A stretch of 64,000 nucleotides of DNA, from NCBI RefSeq assembly GCF_001884735.1, contig NZ_MJAP01000012.1, forward strand, positions 1 to 64,000, written 5' to 3'. Shown here piece after piece: positions 1-9,269 of this stretch. The position numbers and the translations under genes were made by a program. The number at the start of each line of letters is the position of its first letter. Within the stretch, counting starts at the first letter, position 1. The DNA is from Natronohydrobacter thiooxidans (GTDB lineage Bacteria > Pseudomonadota > Alphaproteobacteria > Rhodobacterales > Rhodobacteraceae). The notes under the pieces were generated by a model. It was given only the letters and a program-made list of their open reading frames with translations, made no database searches and was not told the DNA's origin.

Positions 1-2
1 TC

Positions 3-104
3 GGCGCGGATTTCCCTGATGACATGCTGCCGTTTTTGTCGTACTGGCGTCTCGATCCGTCGTCCGCTTGCGTGCTGATCTTGCGCTTGCTACAGGCAAT
101 TTGA
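3..104 (+). CDS. C-terminal end of an unidentified protein cut by the window start
   Basis: An open frame enters from the left edge and gives 33 codable residues before a TGA at 102-104. The tail reads [16 protein letters not shown] and ends in a leucine-rich stretch. Nothing in it identifies a family. A start cannot be seen and the fragment is short, so it could also be a chance frame; it is listed because it is open to the edge and lies upstream of the next gene on the same strand. Confidence 0.3.
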   Translation, partial: GADFPDDMLPFLSYWRLDPSSACVLILRLLQAI

Positions 105-234
105 ACGAGTTTGCTCTAAGCAAGCGCTGCCCGCTGTGCTATCGTGCAGTGTCCAAGGTATTCGCGGTCTCCCGGAAGAGAAAGCCAACACGCGTGATCC
201 TCAATGTGCGCCCAGTCAGGTTCCCGCTCTCCCG

Positions 235-2751
235 ATGACCAACTGGCTCTCGTGGTGTCGAAAAGTGTTGATGCGCAAAACCAACGCGCCCGCCCTGCTT
301 GCATTTCTGGTCGTGGTCGCCGGGTGGCTTGCCGCTGAACATCAGGCGCGGAAAAACCATCTCGAAGGACAACGTGCCACGATTGCGGCTCAGGTTGCGG
401 TGCTGCGCGCCGATCTGGAAGGGGCTGTCAACGGACCGATACAACTGGTGCGCGGCCTGATTGCCACCATCGCAACCGAGCCCGACATGGATCAGACCCG
501 CTTTGCCGAACTGGCGAGCAGGCTGATCGACGACGAACCCTTACTGCGCAACGTTGCCGCAGCCCCCGACATGATCATTCAGTTAATGTATCCGATTGCC
601 GGAAATGAGCAGGCAATCGGGCTGGATTACAACAGCTTGCCCGAACAACGCGACGCGGCCTTTCGCGCGCGCGATCTTGGTGAGCTGGTTCTGGCCGGGC
701 CGGTCGATCTTGTGCAAGGGGGACAGGGGTTCATCGGGCGTTTTCCGGTCTTCCTGCCAGATGGGGATGGCCCCCCGGTTTTCTGGGGGCTGGTGTCGGC
801 GGTGATGGATCTCGAAGTGCTGTATGCGCAAGGCGGGCTGGTCGATGATCTGCCGTTTTCGGTTACGCTGACCGGTCGGGACGCGACAGGATCACAGGGC
901 ATCAGATTCTTTGGCCCGGCGGTGACGGCAGAGGACATGCCTGTGCTGTCTTATGTCCAGTTGCCGACCGGATCATGGCAACTCGCGGCACTGCCCCATG
1001 GCGGCTGGCAGCTTCACCCGCCGCAGATCTGGACGATCCGCGTGTTGCTCTTTCTGGCCGCCGCGCTGATCCTTGTGCCCAGCATACAGATGGGGCGCCT
1101 GATGGAGGCGCGTCAGCGCGCCATCTGGGATCTGGAAGCGGCCAACACGGCCTTGCAGAAGCAGATGCATCACCTTCAGAGCGCCCGCGCGGCGCAGGCG
1201 AAGACTGAAGCGCAGCTGCGCGACAGCCTTCAGCAACAACAGGAAATCGCGAAACGGTTTTATGATGTCGCAGAAATCAGCCGCTCCTGGGTCTGGGAAC
1301 AGGATGCGGATCTGCGCTTCACCTATATTTCCGACACATTCAACCGCTTGTCCGGTTTTACGGGGGCGATCGTGCTGGGCCACACACGATCAGAGTTTTA
1401 TGCGGAACGCCCGGAAACGCGGGATAGCGCCGACTGGGCCGAACTGGACCGGAAACTGGCGCGACATGAAGCCTTCTCAGGCTTTGTCTACCGCGTCGTG
1501 ACGGATGACGGCAGCACCTTTTGGTTTCAGATATCGGGCACGCCCATCTTTGACAGCGAGGGCAAGTTCGCAGGCTATCGCGGCGCGGGCATGGATGTGA
1601 CCGCCATGCAAAGCGCGCGCGAGCAGGCGGAAGCCGCAAACCGTGCCAAGTCGGTTTTTCTTGCCAATATGAGCCATGAGATACGCACGCCCATGAACGG
1701 CGTCCTTGGCATGGCGGAGCTTTTGCAAGAGGCGGTGACGGACCCGGCCCATCGGCAGATGGCAGAGATCATTCGCAAAAGCGGCGAAGGATTGCTGCAG
1801 GTACTGAACGATATTCTGGACATTTCCAAGATCGAAGCGGGAAAGATGCAGATCGAGGATGCGCGCTTTGATCCCGGTAAACTCGTGGCCGATGTTGTCG
1901 CTCTGCACAGCTCCTGTTGCCAGGAGAAAGGGTTGAAGCTGCAGATCGACAGCGCCGCCGATTTGAAACTGCCGCGTCGTGGCGACCCTCATCGGGTGGG
2001 GCAGATCCTTCACAATCTGATCAGTAACGCGATCAAGTTCACCGATCAGGGTGAAATCAACGTCACATTGCGCAATGATCCGACCGGCCCGGTCACGATT
2101 GCGGTGCGCGACACCGGCATTGGCATGACCCGGCAACAGCGCGACAGGATTTTCGAAGACTTCACGCAGGCGGATGGATCAATCACCCGCCGGTTTGGGG
2201 GCACGGGTCTGGGAATGTCGATTGTCAGACGTCTGGTATCCCTGATGAATGGCACGATCGAGGTCACTTCCGAACTGGGCAAGGGAACAACTGTGACTGT
2301 CGTGCTTCCCTTGCCGACAACCCCCGAAGCCGCCGCAGCCGGGCAACCAGAGACTGTTGACCTGACCGGCCTTCGCTTTCTCATTGCCGATGACATACGC
2401 ACCAACCAATTGGTCGCGCAGGCGATGCTGCGGGACACCGGCGCAATCGTCACTGTCGTGGACAACGGGGCAAAGGCGGTCGAGGCATGGGCGGAAAATC
2501 CGTTTGATGTCCTTCTTCTGGACATATCCATGCCCGTGCTGGATGGCCCGTCGGCACTTCTGGAAATGAACCGGCTCGCAGAAGAGCGCGCCGTGCCGCC
2601 ACCGCTTGCGCTCGCGGTCACGGCGAATGCCATGTCGCATCAGGTCGAAGGCTACCGCGCGGCCGGATTCGCGGGCTGTATCGCAAAGCCCCTGCGCAAG
2701 GCCGATCTGCTGACGCAGGTCGCAACCTTGACCGGACGCCTGGCCGGGTAG
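235..2751 (+). CDS. CHASE-PAS hybrid sensor histidine kinase/response regulator
   Basis: Membrane-bound hybrid kinase of about 838 residues. In order: an N-terminal membrane helix (about 15-35), a periplasmic CHASE-type sensor with the motif [16 protein letters not shown], a second membrane helix near residue 275, a coiled-coil linker, one PAS domain (about 350-455), the HisKA box [11 protein letters not shown] with phospho-acceptor His481, an ATPase domain (DTGIGM and [10 protein letters not shown]) and a receiver domain with Asp763 in [12 protein letters not shown]. No Hpt domain follows, so a separate phosphotransferase or direct His-Asp transfer is implied. The start is uncertain: the frame is open from a GTG at 136, with ATG codons at 235 and 271, and none has a convincing ribosome binding site. 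The ligand is unknown; CHASE domains usually bind small extracellular molecules. Confidence 0.85.
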   Translation: MTNWLSWCRKVLMRKTNAPALLAFLVVVAGWLAAEHQARKNHLEGQRATIAAQVAVLRADLEGAVNGPIQLVRGLIATIATEPDMDQTRFAELASRLIDDEPLLRNVAAAPDMIIQLMYPIAGNEQAIGLDYNSLPEQRDAAFRARDLGELVLAGPVDLVQGGQGFIGRFPVFLPDGDGPPVFWGLVSAVMDLEVLYAQGGLVDDLPFSVTLTGRDATGSQGIRFFGPAVTAEDMPVLSYVQLPTGSWQLAALPHGGWQLHPPQIWTIRVLLFLAAALILVPSIQMGRLMEARQRAIWDLEAANTALQKQMHHLQSARAAQAKTEAQLRDSLQQQQEIAKRFYDVAEISRSWVWEQDADLRFTYISDTFNRLSGFTGAIVLGHTRSEFYAERPETRDSADWAELDRKLARHEAFSGFVYRVVTDDGSTFWFQISGTPIFDSEGKFAGYRGAGMDVTAMQSAREQAEAANRAKSVFLANMSHEIRTPMNGVLGMAELLQEAVTDPAHRQMAEIIRKSGEGLLQVLNDILDISKIEAGKMQIEDARFDPGKLVADVVALHSSCCQEKGLKLQIDSAADLKLPRRGDPHRVGQILHNLISNAIKFTDQGEINVTLRNDPTGPVTIAVRDTGIGMTRQQRDRIFEDFTQADGSITRRFGGTGLGMSIVRRLVSLMNGTIEVTSELGKGTTVTVVLPLPTTPEAAAAGQPETVDLTGLRFLIADDIRTNQLVAQAMLRDTGAIVTVVDNGAKAVEAWAENPFDVLLLDISMPVLDGPSALLEMNRLAEERAVPPPLALAVTANAMSHQVEGYRAAGFAGCIAKPLRKADLLTQVATLTGRLAG

Positions 2752-2772
2752 CCGCGGCTATTGCCGTGCACG

Positions 2773-2791
2773 GCCCCGTCTTCGGGGCTTT
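2773..2791 (+). terminator. Probable intrinsic terminator after the CHASE kinase
   Basis: A GC stem (GCCCCG paired with CGGGGC, loop TCTT) is followed by TTT. It lies 22 bases after the kinase stop codon and before the stop of the converging flavoprotein gene. The T-run is short, so efficiency is uncertain. Confidence 0.5.
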
Positions 2792-2844
2792 CCCGGCATA
2801 GGCGTCCATGGTCGCGGGAGTACTGAAACCTGTCGGGTTTTCGT

Positions 2845-3747
2845 TTATAACGCCGCGTCGAAGACAAGCGAGCGGTGAATTGCCATCGCGGCCATGACGC
2901 CATCAGCGCAAGCGAAGGTGATGTTATGCGCCATCCGGGTAATATCGCCTGCCGCGTAAACACCGGCAACACTGGTCATCTGGTTTTCATTGACCGTGAC
3001 TGCCTCCCCGAGAGGGCCTGTGGTGGTCGCGCAGCCCAGCTGTGCGGCAATGGTGCTATTGAGTTGGTTGCGGGGACCAATGAACAAGGCATCGAGCCGC
3101 TGGCGCTGGCTGCCCACGAGATGGATTTCCGACAGATTGCGGCCGTCACCTGTCACGCGCTCGACCCTTGCCGCCTCGATCCTGACGCCGCGTTGCGCAA
3201 GGCCGTCACTCTGGGCGGTATCAAGCGCCCCACCATCGAGATAGAATGTCGTAGGTCCCCATTCCGAGATCATCACTGCCTGATGAAATGACATCGGCGA
3301 GACATTGAGCACGCCGAGGCGCCGGTCACAGTACTCATAACCGTGGCAATAGGGGCAATGGATCACCGAAGCCCCCCAGTGTTCAGCAATCCCCGGCGTT
3401 TCGGGCAGGATGTCGGAGACGCCGAAAGCGAGAAGCAAGCGCTTTCCGGTAAGCTGCGCGCCGCTGCGCAATGTGACGGCGAAAGCGATGCCTTTCTTGC
3501 TGGCATCGACAGCGGCATCCGCGAGGAAGGTTACTGTGGGATAGGCTGCAACCTGTGCGCGCATGGTTTCCAGCATAGCCTTCGGATCATTGCCGTCCTG
3601 AGCGAAAAAGCCGTGGGACTCGACGGCGAACCGGTTGCGCGGCGCGCCCGTATCCAGCACGCATACGGATTTTCGCGCGCGCGCCAGATATAGTGCTGCC
3701 GAGAGCCCGGCAAAGCTGCCGCCTATGATGATCGTGTCATATTGCAT
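2845..3747 (-). CDS. Thioredoxin-reductase-like NAD(P)/FAD oxidoreductase
   Basis: A 300-residue cytosolic flavoprotein of the pyridine nucleotide-disulfide oxidoreductase class II type. The N-terminus has the FAD-binding Rossmann motif IIIGGSFAGLSAALYLAR, the middle has the redox-active pair Cys131-Pro-Tyr-Cys134, and the C-terminus has the second FAD motif GVYAAGDITR. The length fits TrxB-like proteins (300-320). I chose the ATG at 3747 because it immediately precedes the FAD motif and follows GGGGATCTCC. The second nucleotide-binding motif around residue 150 (GVLNVSPMSF) is degenerate compared with the usual GxGxxA, so the electron donor is uncertain; it may not be a true thioredoxin reductase. 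It is divergent from an Rrf2 regulator across a region with two palindromes and is probably controlled by it. Confidence 0.8.
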   Translation of the reverse strand: MQYDTIIIGGSFAGLSAALYLARARKSVCVLDTGAPRNRFAVESHGFFAQDGNDPKAMLETMRAQVAAYPTVTFLADAAVDASKKGIAFAVTLRSGAQLTGKRLLLAFGVSDILPETPGIAEHWGASVIHCPYCHGYEYCDRRLGVLNVSPMSFHQAVMISEWGPTTFYLDGGALDTAQSDGLAQRGVRIEAARVERVTGDGRNLSEIHLVGSQRQRLDALFIGPRNQLNSTIAAQLGCATTTGPLGEAVTVNENQMTSVAGVYAAGDITRMAHNITFACADGVMAAMAIHRSLVFDAAL

Positions 3748-3882
3748 GGAGATCCCCGCGTGATCAGGTTCTGGAAGGAACTGGGACAAAAACCGGCAGC
3801 CGAGCGGCGCCGCGTGGCATTGAGGAAATGAAAGGCCCGGGTGGGCAAGGGCTGCAGAAGCTGGACATAAGGGCACCGAATC

Positions 3883-3903
3883 ATGTATCTGTTAATGATA
3901 CAT
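3883..3903. promoter_or_regulatory. Operator-like inverted repeat 1 (ATGTATC/GATACAT)
   Basis: Seven-base arms ATGTATC and GATACAT flank a 7-base spacer. It sits in the 267-base region between the divergent flavoprotein and Rrf2 genes and shares the core GTATC...GATAC with a second, perfect palindrome 36 bases (centre to centre) away. The likely ligand is the adjacent Rrf2 regulator. Confidence 0.55.
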
Positions 3904-3917
3904 AACTCGCCGCAGGT

Positions 3918-3940
3918 CATGTATCAATCATTGATACATG
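3918..3940. promoter_or_regulatory. Operator-like perfect palindrome 2 (11-bp arms)
   Basis: Perfect inverted repeat with arms CATGTATCAAT and ATTGATACATG around a single central C. It is in the divergent promoter region of the flavoprotein and the Rrf2 gene. A perfect 23-base palindrome in GC-rich DNA is very unlikely by chance, and it shares its core with the repeat at 3883-3903, as expected for two dimer sites of one repressor. Confidence 0.65.
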
Positions 3941-4014
3941 AAATTCTGCTTCTATCGACCAATCCGGGCGATCCGTATATCCGGATATGGATCAAATTGA
4001 TTCCGGGAGGTCAG

Positions 4015-4455
4015 ATGAACAAGGATACCAGACTTTCGGACATGCTGCATGTGCTGGTGCATATGGCGCAGGTTGATCACCCGTTGACGTCCGAGGTTCT
4101 CGCCAGAAGCATGGGCACCAACCCGGCAGTACTTCGCAGGACAATGGCCGATCTGCGCGAAGCGGGCTATGTGCAGTCGGGCAAAGGGCATGGTGGCGGC
4201 TGGCGGCTGGCCTGTCCCCTGAACCGGATCACTCTGCTGGCCGTGTATGAGGCACTGAACCGGCCCAGACTGTTTGCGATCGGTTATCGCAGCGACCATC
4301 CCGAATGCCTGATCGAAAGGAATGTGAACGCGGCGCTCGCGGACACAATGGCGCAGGCAGAGGCACTGTTCATAGCGCGTTTCGGACAGGTGACGCTCGA
4401 CCAGCTTGCGCCTGAACAGCCAGTGCCAGTCACGCCGCATTGCAGGACGAGATGA
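4015..4455 (+). CDS. Rrf2-family transcriptional regulator without the Fe-S cysteine triad
   Basis: A 146-residue winged-helix protein. Residues 7-60 have the Rrf2 pattern: RLSDMLHVLVHMA, a helix-turn-helix around TSEVLARSMGTNPAVLRRTM, and the wing with the glycine-rich GKGHGGGWRLA. Start ATG 4015 follows GGGAGG at a 4-base distance. IscR/NsrR-type Rrf2 proteins carry three closely spaced cysteines for an iron-sulfur cluster; here only Cys67, Cys98 and Cys143 occur, spread out, so this looks like the YwnA-type branch that may sense thiol-reactive compounds directly. It probably represses itself and the divergent flavoprotein through the palindromes at 3883-3940. Confidence 0.8.
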   Translation: MNKDTRLSDMLHVLVHMAQVDHPLTSEVLARSMGTNPAVLRRTMADLREAGYVQSGKGHGGGWRLACPLNRITLLAVYEALNRPRLFAIGYRSDHPECLIERNVNAALADTMAQAEALFIARFGQVTLDQLAPEQPVPVTPHCRTR

Positions 4456-4490
4456 CTGATCACAGGGTTTTCTTCAAGATGGCGCGCTAT

Positions 4491-4643
4491 TCAGTCCTGA
4501 AACAACCGGCAAGCGCCGCCTCGAAAATATGCCCGGCGCATGGCCCAGATCTCGCGGCGTCCTGAGATTACCCTGCGAAAGTCCGACCGCACGGAGCGGT
4601 CAATGCTGATGGCAAGGGCACTGTCGGCAACGCGGCGCGCCAT
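4491..4643 (-). CDS. Possible small arginine-rich protein downstream of uxuB
   Basis: A 50-residue frame starting MARRVADSALAISIDRSV begins 9 bases after the uxuB stop codon, and the uxuB stop overlaps the purine-rich GTGAGGA that could serve as its ribosome binding site. The protein is basic (many Arg) with no recognised domain. Position in the operon argues for it; the small size and absence of a family argue against. It may simply be chance coding in the 3' end of the operon. Confidence 0.25.
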   Translation of the reverse strand: MARRVADSALAISIDRSVRSDFRRVISGRREIWAMRRAYFRGGACRLFQD

Positions 4644-4652
4644 CGGCAATCC

Positions 4653-6119
4653 TCACGGCGCGATCTCCGCAGATGCGGCGCGCGCGCCCCGGTCTTCCAG
4701 TGCGACCAGCGCGCCGGCGAGCGCGGATGCAAAGTCGGCACTCTCGGCAAGCGCTTCGGGAAACACCTCGCGTAGATCAAGAAAGGCTCGGACCTTCGCT
4801 GCGGCATCAGGCGCGGTATCACTGAGTGCGCGCAGGCGTTCGGCCAGAGGATCGCGCACATCAATGGCTGCCCCTCTCTCGTCCACACCGCCGACATAGC
4901 GTATCCATGCCGCAACCACGAGCGTCAGCCCCCGCGCCTCGCGCCCGGCAGCAAGGTTCTCGGCCAGTGTCGCAAGGATGCGCTGGGGCAGTTTCTGACT
5001 GCCATCCATGGCGATCTGCCAGGTCCGGTGGCGGATCGTAGGGTTGCTGTAGCGCACGAACAAGGCTTCCGTATAGGCCGCCAGATCGACATTCGGCGGC
5101 GCCTGCAGGCTCGGCACGATCTCTGCGGCCCAGAGATGGCGGATGAAACCGGCGAAAACCGGGTCGGCCACTGCCTCGGCAATGGTCTCATGGCCCGCAA
5201 GATAGCCCAGATATGCCAGCGCCGAATGGGTGCCGTTCAGACAGCGCAGTTTCATATCCTCGAAGGCGGTGACATCGGCCACCATCTCGGCCCCGGCAGC
5301 GGCGAAGTCGGGGCGGGCATCGCCCACAAAGTCATCCTCGATCACCCATTGCCGGAACGGTTCATGCAGGACCGGGGCGGCGTCAAGGACACCCGTGCGC
5401 TCGGCAAGACGGTCTATATCCTCATCGCTTGTCGCGGGCACAATCCGGTCGACCATGGTGGCGGGAAAACGCCCCTCCGCCGCGATCCAGTCTGCAAGTT
5501 CGGGATCGATCAGCCGGGCAAGCTCCAGGACCACCCCGCGCACGACGCGGCCATTCTGCGGAAGGTTGTCGCAACACAGCACCGTGAAGGGCGCCAGCCC
5601 GGCGGCGCGACGGTGCGCGAGAGCGCGCACCAGATATCCCGGGGCCGAGCGCGGCGCCTGCGGATGGGCAAGATCATGGAGAATATCCGGGTGCGCGCGG
5701 TTGAGAGCGCCGCTGGCCGGTTCATGGCAATAGCCTTTTTCGGTGACAGTCAGCGTGACGATCCGTATCGCGGGATCGGCCAGCAGATCAAGCAGCCGGG
5801 CGGGATCCTCGCGCGCGACGATCACATCCTGCACCACATCCACAATCCGAGCGTCCGCGCCTTCGGGGGCCAGTTCCACCGCCGTATAGGCGTAGCCCTG
5901 CGGCGCAAGCCGGTCACGCTGATCGGGCCGCACAAGACTGACGCCCAAGACGCCCCAATCGCCGCCCGATGCCCTCATCGCATCGTCGATATAAAGCGCC
6001 ACATGCGCGCGAAAGAAGGCCCCAAGCCCGAGATGGACAATGCCGATTCCCGGACGCGGCCCGGCGGGACGTCTCAGGCGCGGGGGTGTTGTGTTTTCAG
6101 CGCGCAAGCCAGCCTCCAT
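4653..6119 (-). CDS. uxuB: Mannitol dehydrogenase family oxidoreductase, probable D-fructuronate reductase (UxuB)
   Basis: About 488 residues, usual for long-chain polyol dehydrogenases. The N-terminal NAD-binding motif is IGIVHLGLGAFFRAHVALY; further on are the family motifs VTEKGYCHE, CDNLPQNG and the catalytic-region block MKLRCLNGTHSALAYLGYL. It should reduce D-fructuronate to D-mannonate, the substrate of UxuA encoded nearby; tagaturonate reductase (UxaB) is the alternative, but no altronate dehydratase is present. The ATG at 6119 overlaps the end of kduD by 23 bases, so translation is probably coupled; a TTG at 6104, preceded by GGAGG, is another possible start. It is the distal recognised gene of the minus-strand hexuronate operon. 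Confidence 0.85.
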   Translation of the reverse strand: MEAGLRAENTTPPRLRRPAGPRPGIGIVHLGLGAFFRAHVALYIDDAMRASGGDWGVLGVSLVRPDQRDRLAPQGYAYTAVELAPEGADARIVDVVQDVIVAREDPARLLDLLADPAIRIVTLTVTEKGYCHEPASGALNRAHPDILHDLAHPQAPRSAPGYLVRALAHRRAAGLAPFTVLCCDNLPQNGRVVRGVVLELARLIDPELADWIAAEGRFPATMVDRIVPATSDEDIDRLAERTGVLDAAPVLHEPFRQWVIEDDFVGDARPDFAAAGAEMVADVTAFEDMKLRCLNGTHSALAYLGYLAGHETIAEAVADPVFAGFIRHLWAAEIVPSLQAPPNVDLAAYTEALFVRYSNPTIRHRTWQIAMDGSQKLPQRILATLAENLAAGREARGLTLVVAAWIRYVGGVDERGAAIDVRDPLAERLRALSDTAPDAAAKVRAFLDLREVFPEALAESADFASALAGALVALEDRGARAASAEIAP

Positions 6120-6840
6120 CCACCGGAATGATTGCCCCGTGCATATAGGCCGCAGCGGGCGAGGCAAGAAAGACAGCCGCACCGGCAATATCCTCGGGTT
6201 CCGCCCAGCGACCGGCGGGGATGCGCTCAAGAATGGCCTTGTTGCGCCCCGGATCAGCCCGCAGGTCCGTGGTGTTGTCAGTGATCACATAGCCCGGCGC
6301 AATGGCATTGACATTGATGCCCCGCCCCGCCCATTCGCAGGCCAGAATCCTGGTCAGCCCGGCAATCCCGTGTTTCGAGGCGGTGTAGGAAGGCACGCGA
6401 ATCCCCCCCTGAAATGACAAGAGCGACGCGATATTGACAATCGCCCCGCCCGCCTTGCGCGCAAAGGCCGCCCGCGCAAAACCCTGCGCGGTGAAGAACG
6501 CAGCCTTCAGGTTTACGTCGATCACCGAATCCCAGTCCTCTTCGGTGAAATCGACGGCATCGGCGCGCCGGATCGTCCCGGCATTGTTGACCAGAATATC
6601 GACTGGGGAAAGCCGCTCGAAGATACGCCCCCCGGCCAGCGGATCGCTCAGATCAAGCGGGACAGCCTCGCCCGCACCGCCGATGGCCTCGATCCGCGCA
6701 AGCGTCTCGGCGGGTTCCGAGCGCCCGGCGCAGAGCACCCGCGCCCCTGCTTCGGCCAGCGCCACGGCAATGGCCTGACCGATGCCGGTAGTCGCCCCGG
6801 TAACAAGGGCCGTGCGCCCCTCAAGCGAAAAACGGATCAC
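6097..6840 (-). CDS. kduD: 2-dehydro-3-deoxy-D-gluconate 5-dehydrogenase (KduD), SDR family
   Basis: A 247-residue classical short-chain dehydrogenase. It has the cofactor motif TGATTGIGQAIA, the structural NNAG motif, and the catalytic set Ser139, Tyr152 and Lys156 (YTASK). KduD reduces 5-keto-4-deoxyuronate-derived 2,5-diketo-3-deoxygluconate to 2-keto-3-deoxygluconate after KduI. It begins with GTG at 6840, whose GTGA overlaps the stop codon of kduI, so the two are translationally coupled. The position directly after kduI makes KduD far more likely than other SDR activities. Confidence 0.88.
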   Translation of the reverse strand: MIRFSLEGRTALVTGATTGIGQAIAVALAEAGARVLCAGRSEPAETLARIEAIGGAGEAVPLDLSDPLAGGRIFERLSPVDILVNNAGTIRRADAVDFTEEDWDSVIDVNLKAAFFTAQGFARAAFARKAGGAIVNIASLLSFQGGIRVPSYTASKHGIAGLTRILACEWAGRGINVNAIAPGYVITDNTTDLRADPGRNKAILERIPAGRWAEPEDIAGAAVFLASPAAAYMHGAIIPVDGGWLAR

Positions 6841-7658
6841 CGCAGATCCTCCATCGCGACCATCTCGACATCGCGGTAATCCACATTATCCCCCGCCATC
6901 GCCCAGATGAAGGTGTAATTCGCCGTCCCGGCACCGCAATGGATCGACCAGGGCGGCGACAGCACGCCTTGCTCATTGGCAATAACCATTGCGCGGGTTT
7001 CCGAAGGCTCGCCCATCATGTGAAAGACGCGCGCGCCGGGGTCGAGGTCGATATAAAGATAGGCTTCCGACCGGCGGTCATGGACATGGGCAGGCATCGT
7101 GTTCCAGACCGAACCGGGGGCAAGCCGGGTCATGCCAACGACCAGCTGGCAGGACGGCATCACATCCGGGTGCACGAACTGGTTGATCACCCGCGCATTC
7201 GAGGTCTCCCGCGAACCCAGCTCGACTTTCTTCGCCTCGCCGATCCGCACAAGCCGCGAGGGATGGGCCATATGGGCCGGGGCCGACAGGATATAGAACC
7301 GCCCCTCACCCTCGAAACTGACCGGCCCCGCGCCCATGCCCAGATAGAGCATGTCACCGCGCTCCATGGCATAGCTCTCGCCCGCGCGGACCTGACCGCT
7401 GCCGCCGATATTGACGATGACCATTTCACGCCGATCAAGGATCGACGGCGTGCCGCATTCCCTGACCTCATCCAGTGTCAGCGCCGCCCCCTCAGGAACG
7501 GCACCGCCGACGATCATCCGGTCATAATGGGTATAGACCAGCCGGATCTCGCCTGCGCGGAACAGATCGCCAAGGAGGAAATGGTGGCGCAGCGCTTCGG
7601 TGTCAAAGCCCTTTGCGGTCGCGGGGTCGATGGCATGGCGGGTTTCAACATGAAGCAT
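6837..7658 (-). CDS. kduI: 5-dehydro-4-deoxy-D-glucuronate isomerase (KduI)
   Basis: 273 residues, standard for KduI, a cytosolic zinc bicupin that isomerises 4-deoxy-L-threo-5-hexosulose uronate (the linearised unsaturated uronate from pectin or glycosaminoglycan cleavage). The metal site is visible in the block MPAHVHDRRSEAYLYIDL, with a further histidine in SIHCGAGTANYTFIW. The start at 7658 follows AAAGGATATCCCG. It lies between the KdgF-like cupin and kduD, giving the complete route from unsaturated uronate to 2-keto-3-deoxygluconate. Confidence 0.92.
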   Translation of the reverse strand: MLHVETRHAIDPATAKGFDTEALRHHFLLGDLFRAGEIRLVYTHYDRMIVGGAVPEGAALTLDEVRECGTPSILDRREMVIVNIGGSGQVRAGESYAMERGDMLYLGMGAGPVSFEGEGRFYILSAPAHMAHPSRLVRIGEAKKVELGSRETSNARVINQFVHPDVMPSCQLVVGMTRLAPGSVWNTMPAHVHDRRSEAYLYIDLDPGARVFHMMGEPSETRAMVIANEQGVLSPPWSIHCGAGTANYTFIWAMAGDNVDYRDVEMVAMEDLR

Positions 7659-7674
7659 CGGGATATCCTTTCAG

Positions 7675-7980
7675 TCAGAGAAAATCATCGCGGCGCGGCG
7701 CGAAACTGTCGATCAGCACGCCCGGTTCCAGCGCGCGACAGCCATGCGTGGCCCCGGATGGGATTACGAAAGCGTCGCCCGCCCCGACCTCGAATTCCCG
7801 GCCGTCAATCGTGAAGACAAAGCGGCCGGATTGGACATAGGTGCTCTGCACATGTGTATGGCTGTGCGAGGCACCCACGCCGTCTTGCTCGAAGCGGAAG
7901 GCAACCACCATCAATGCCGGGTCATTGGCAAGCACCTGCCGGGTCACGCCGGGGCCAGAAGGAATAACGGGATACGGCAT
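7675..7980 (-). CDS. kdgF: Small cupin, probable uronate-linearising protein KdgF
   Basis: A 101-residue single-domain cupin. The first cupin motif is HSHTHVQSTYVQSG and the second is PSGATHGCRAL. Start ATG 7980 follows GAGGAG, which overlaps the stop codon of dctM. KdgF proteins of this size open the ring of 4,5-unsaturated uronates to supply KduI, and this gene is immediately upstream of kduI, so KdgF is the best reading. The function is inferred from context and fold; a generic sugar-sensing cupin cannot be excluded. Confidence 0.75.
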   Translation of the reverse strand: MPYPVIPSGPGVTRQVLANDPALMVVAFRFEQDGVGASHSHTHVQSTYVQSGRFVFTIDGREFEVGAGDAFVIPSGATHGCRALEPGVLIDSFAPRRDDFL

Positions 7981-7988
7981 GTCACTCC

Positions 7989-9269
7989 TCAGCGGAACAT
8001 TGAGGGCAGCCAAAGCGACAGCGCAGGGATATAGGTGACAAGCAGAAGCGTGCCGACTGCCGCGCCGTAGAAGGGCCAGATCGTGCGCAGCACGGTCCCG
8101 ATCGGCACTTTGCCCACCGCACAGCCGACGAACAGCACCGAGCCGACCGGCGGCGTGCACAGGCCGATCCCGAGATTCAGGATCATGATGATACCAAAAT
8201 GAACCGGGTCGATCCCGAAGGCCTGCGCGACTGGCAGGAAGATCGGCGTGGTGATCACGATCAACGGGCTCATATCCATGAAAGTACCAAGGAACAGCAG
8301 CATGATATTGATCAGCAACAGCACGATGATCGGGTTCTCGCTGACGGTCTGCATGAAGCGCACGATGGCTGCGGGCACCTGCATATAGGCCATCAGCCAG
8401 CCGAAAGAGGCCGCGCAGCCGATCACCAGCAACACCATTGCCGTGGTGCGCACCGCCCCCACAGTCGCTGCGACAAATTCCGACCAGGACAGGGACCGGT
8501 AAACCAGCACTGTGATCAGGATCGCATAGACCACAGCGATGCAGGAACTTTCCGAGGCCGTGAAAACGCCCGAGCGCACACCGCCGAAGATGATCGCGAT
8601 CAGCACAAGGCCGGGCAGGGCTGACACGAAGATCACCCCCAACATCTGCAGACCGGGAAAGGCCCCGACGGGATAGCCGCGCCGCTTCGCCACCACCCAG
8701 GCCGTAATCATCAGCGACAGCGCCAGCAGCATGCCGGGGATGATCCCGGCAGTGAACAGATCCGCAATCGAGATCCGCCCGCCGCCCGCGATGGAATAGA
8801 TGATCAGATTATGCGAGGGCGGCAGCATCAGCGCGATGATCGAGGAAACCACGGTGATATTGACGGCATAGTCCGCGCCATAGCCGCGTTCCTTCATCTG
8901 CGGGACCATCAGCCCCCCGATGGCCGAGGCATCCGCCGCAGCAGAGCCCGAGATACCCCCGAACAGGCAGGACGCGACGATATTCACCTGCCCCAGACCG
9001 CCCCGGAGATGCCCGACCAGTGCGCCTGCCAGCGCGACAAGCCTGCGGGCGATATCCCCCCGTACCATCAGCTCGCCGGCATAGATGAAGAAGGGGATCG
9101 CCATCAGCGCATAGACCGAAACACCGGAATTGAGGCGCTGGAACACCACCAGCGGCGGCAGACCGATATAGGCGACCGTGGCAAGCGAGGCGATGCCGAG
9201 GCAGAAGGCAACCGGCGTGCCGATCAGCAGCAGGCCCGCAAAAGTGCCGAAGAGAATCCAGTATTCCAT
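7989..9269 (-). CDS. dctM: TRAP transporter large permease (DctM)
   Basis: A 426-residue inner membrane protein with about a dozen hydrophobic helices. Typical DctM blocks are GIASLATVAYIGLP near the N-terminus, FGGISGSAAADASAIGGLM, and GLCTPPVGSVLFVGCAVG near the C-terminus. It forms the sodium-driven membrane domain with DctQ. Start ATG 9269 is preceded by GAGGAC and comes directly after the dctQ stop. Gene context points to hexuronates or unsaturated oligo-uronates as substrate. Confidence 0.92.
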   Translation of the reverse strand: MEYWILFGTFAGLLLIGTPVAFCLGIASLATVAYIGLPPLVVFQRLNSGVSVYALMAIPFFIYAGELMVRGDIARRLVALAGALVGHLRGGLGQVNIVASCLFGGISGSAAADASAIGGLMVPQMKERGYGADYAVNITVVSSIIALMLPPSHNLIIYSIAGGGRISIADLFTAGIIPGMLLALSLMITAWVVAKRRGYPVGAFPGLQMLGVIFVSALPGLVLIAIIFGGVRSGVFTASESSCIAVVYAILITVLVYRSLSWSEFVAATVGAVRTTAMVLLVIGCAASFGWLMAYMQVPAAIVRFMQTVSENPIIVLLLINIMLLFLGTFMDMSPLIVITTPIFLPVAQAFGIDPVHFGIIMILNLGIGLCTPPVGSVLFVGCAVGKVPIGTVLRTIWPFYGAAVGTLLLVTYIPALSLWLPSMFR

